NCBI GenBank assembly: GCA_000435075.1
Contig: FR890630.1
Span: 1 to 5,492 of the forward strand
DNA: 5,492 bases
Source: Bacteroides sp. CAG:770
GTDB lineage: Bacteria; Bacteroidota; Bacteroidia; Bacteroidales; UBA932
Direction of reading: 5' to 3'
Shown here: in pieces, positions 5,361 through 5,492 of the stretch
How the letters are laid out: every line of letters starts with the position of its first letter
Position numbering within the stretch: position 1 is the stretch's first letter
Program-made: the position numbers and the translations under genes
Notes under the pieces: model-generated
Seen by the model: only the letters and a program-made list of their open reading frames with translations
What the model was told of the DNA's origin: nothing
The model's database searches: none

Positions 5361-5480
5361 GTCGTGCCAGTCACAGAGGAATTTCCTGTATGCTTTTTTG
5401 TCCTGCTGGAGCAGACGCCCGTCCTTGAGATTGTCCTTGCGTATTACCGCAGAGTCCCCGAAAGATATTATGAGAAGCTA
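5361..5480 (-). pseudogene. in-frame upstream extension of the membrane-protein gene, ending at TAG
   Basis: The same frame stays open for 39 codons upstream of the TTG, up to a TAG at 5478-5480. The translation is protein-like and joins smoothly to the downstream part (for example KDGRLLQQDKKAYRKFLCDWHD, seen over roughly 5364-5429), with many charged and aromatic residues, but it holds no ATG, GTG or TTG. Either the gene begins far outside the window and was cut by a nonsense change or frameshift here, or the TAG is a sequence error, or the TTG start is real and the extension is a chance open frame. Confidence 0.45.
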
Positions 5481-5492
5481 CACATAAGGCGT

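Overview
The window looks like ordinary chromosomal DNA from a Bacteroidales-type bacterium (phylum Bacteroidota). The evidence is three well-matched promoters of the Bacteroidota form (TTG or TTTG, 19-20 nt, TAnnTTTG), ATG starts in AT-rich leaders with little Shine-Dalgarno sequence, and export signals and lipoproteins typical of the group (a Big2/LRR/Ig lipoprotein and a small 'NSC' lipoprotein). No rRNA, tRNA, CRISPR array, transposase or phage gene was recognised. The species cannot be fixed from this sequence.

Layout: the six main genes strictly alternate in strand, so each is probably a single-gene transcription unit. (1) A possible C-terminal gene remnant (1-81, +). (2) A YbjQ/UPF0145 protein (188-508, +), convergent with (3) a secreted protein holding two tandem copies of an ~80-90-residue Trp/Tyr-rich repeat (555-1565, -); a near-perfect 15-bp hairpin between them should stop transcription from both sides. 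(4) A divergent promoter region (1566-1873) leads into a 474-residue lipoprotein with Big2, leucine-rich-repeat and Ig-like parts (1874-3298, +). (5) Its convergent partner is a small lipoprotein (3548-4072, -). Between these two lie a 141-nt imperfect palindrome and a second, simpler terminator hairpin. (6) After another divergent promoter region come a cytoplasmic FKBP-type prolyl isomerase (4349-4762, +) and, convergent with it, a membrane protein ending in a TM - re-entrant-loop-like - TM unit (4809 onward, -). The reading frame of this last gene runs upstream of its only standard start codon to an in-frame TAG near the window edge.

No operon or pathway links these genes. Two things go beyond routine annotation. 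One is a 17-bp box (TACGTAAAATTACGTAT, one mismatch between copies) upstream of both lipoprotein genes, (4) and (5), which suggests shared regulation. The other is the long structured palindrome at 3318-3458, which looks like a mobile or dispersed palindromic element or an unusual bidirectional terminator. I see no clear new defence or metabolic system here.
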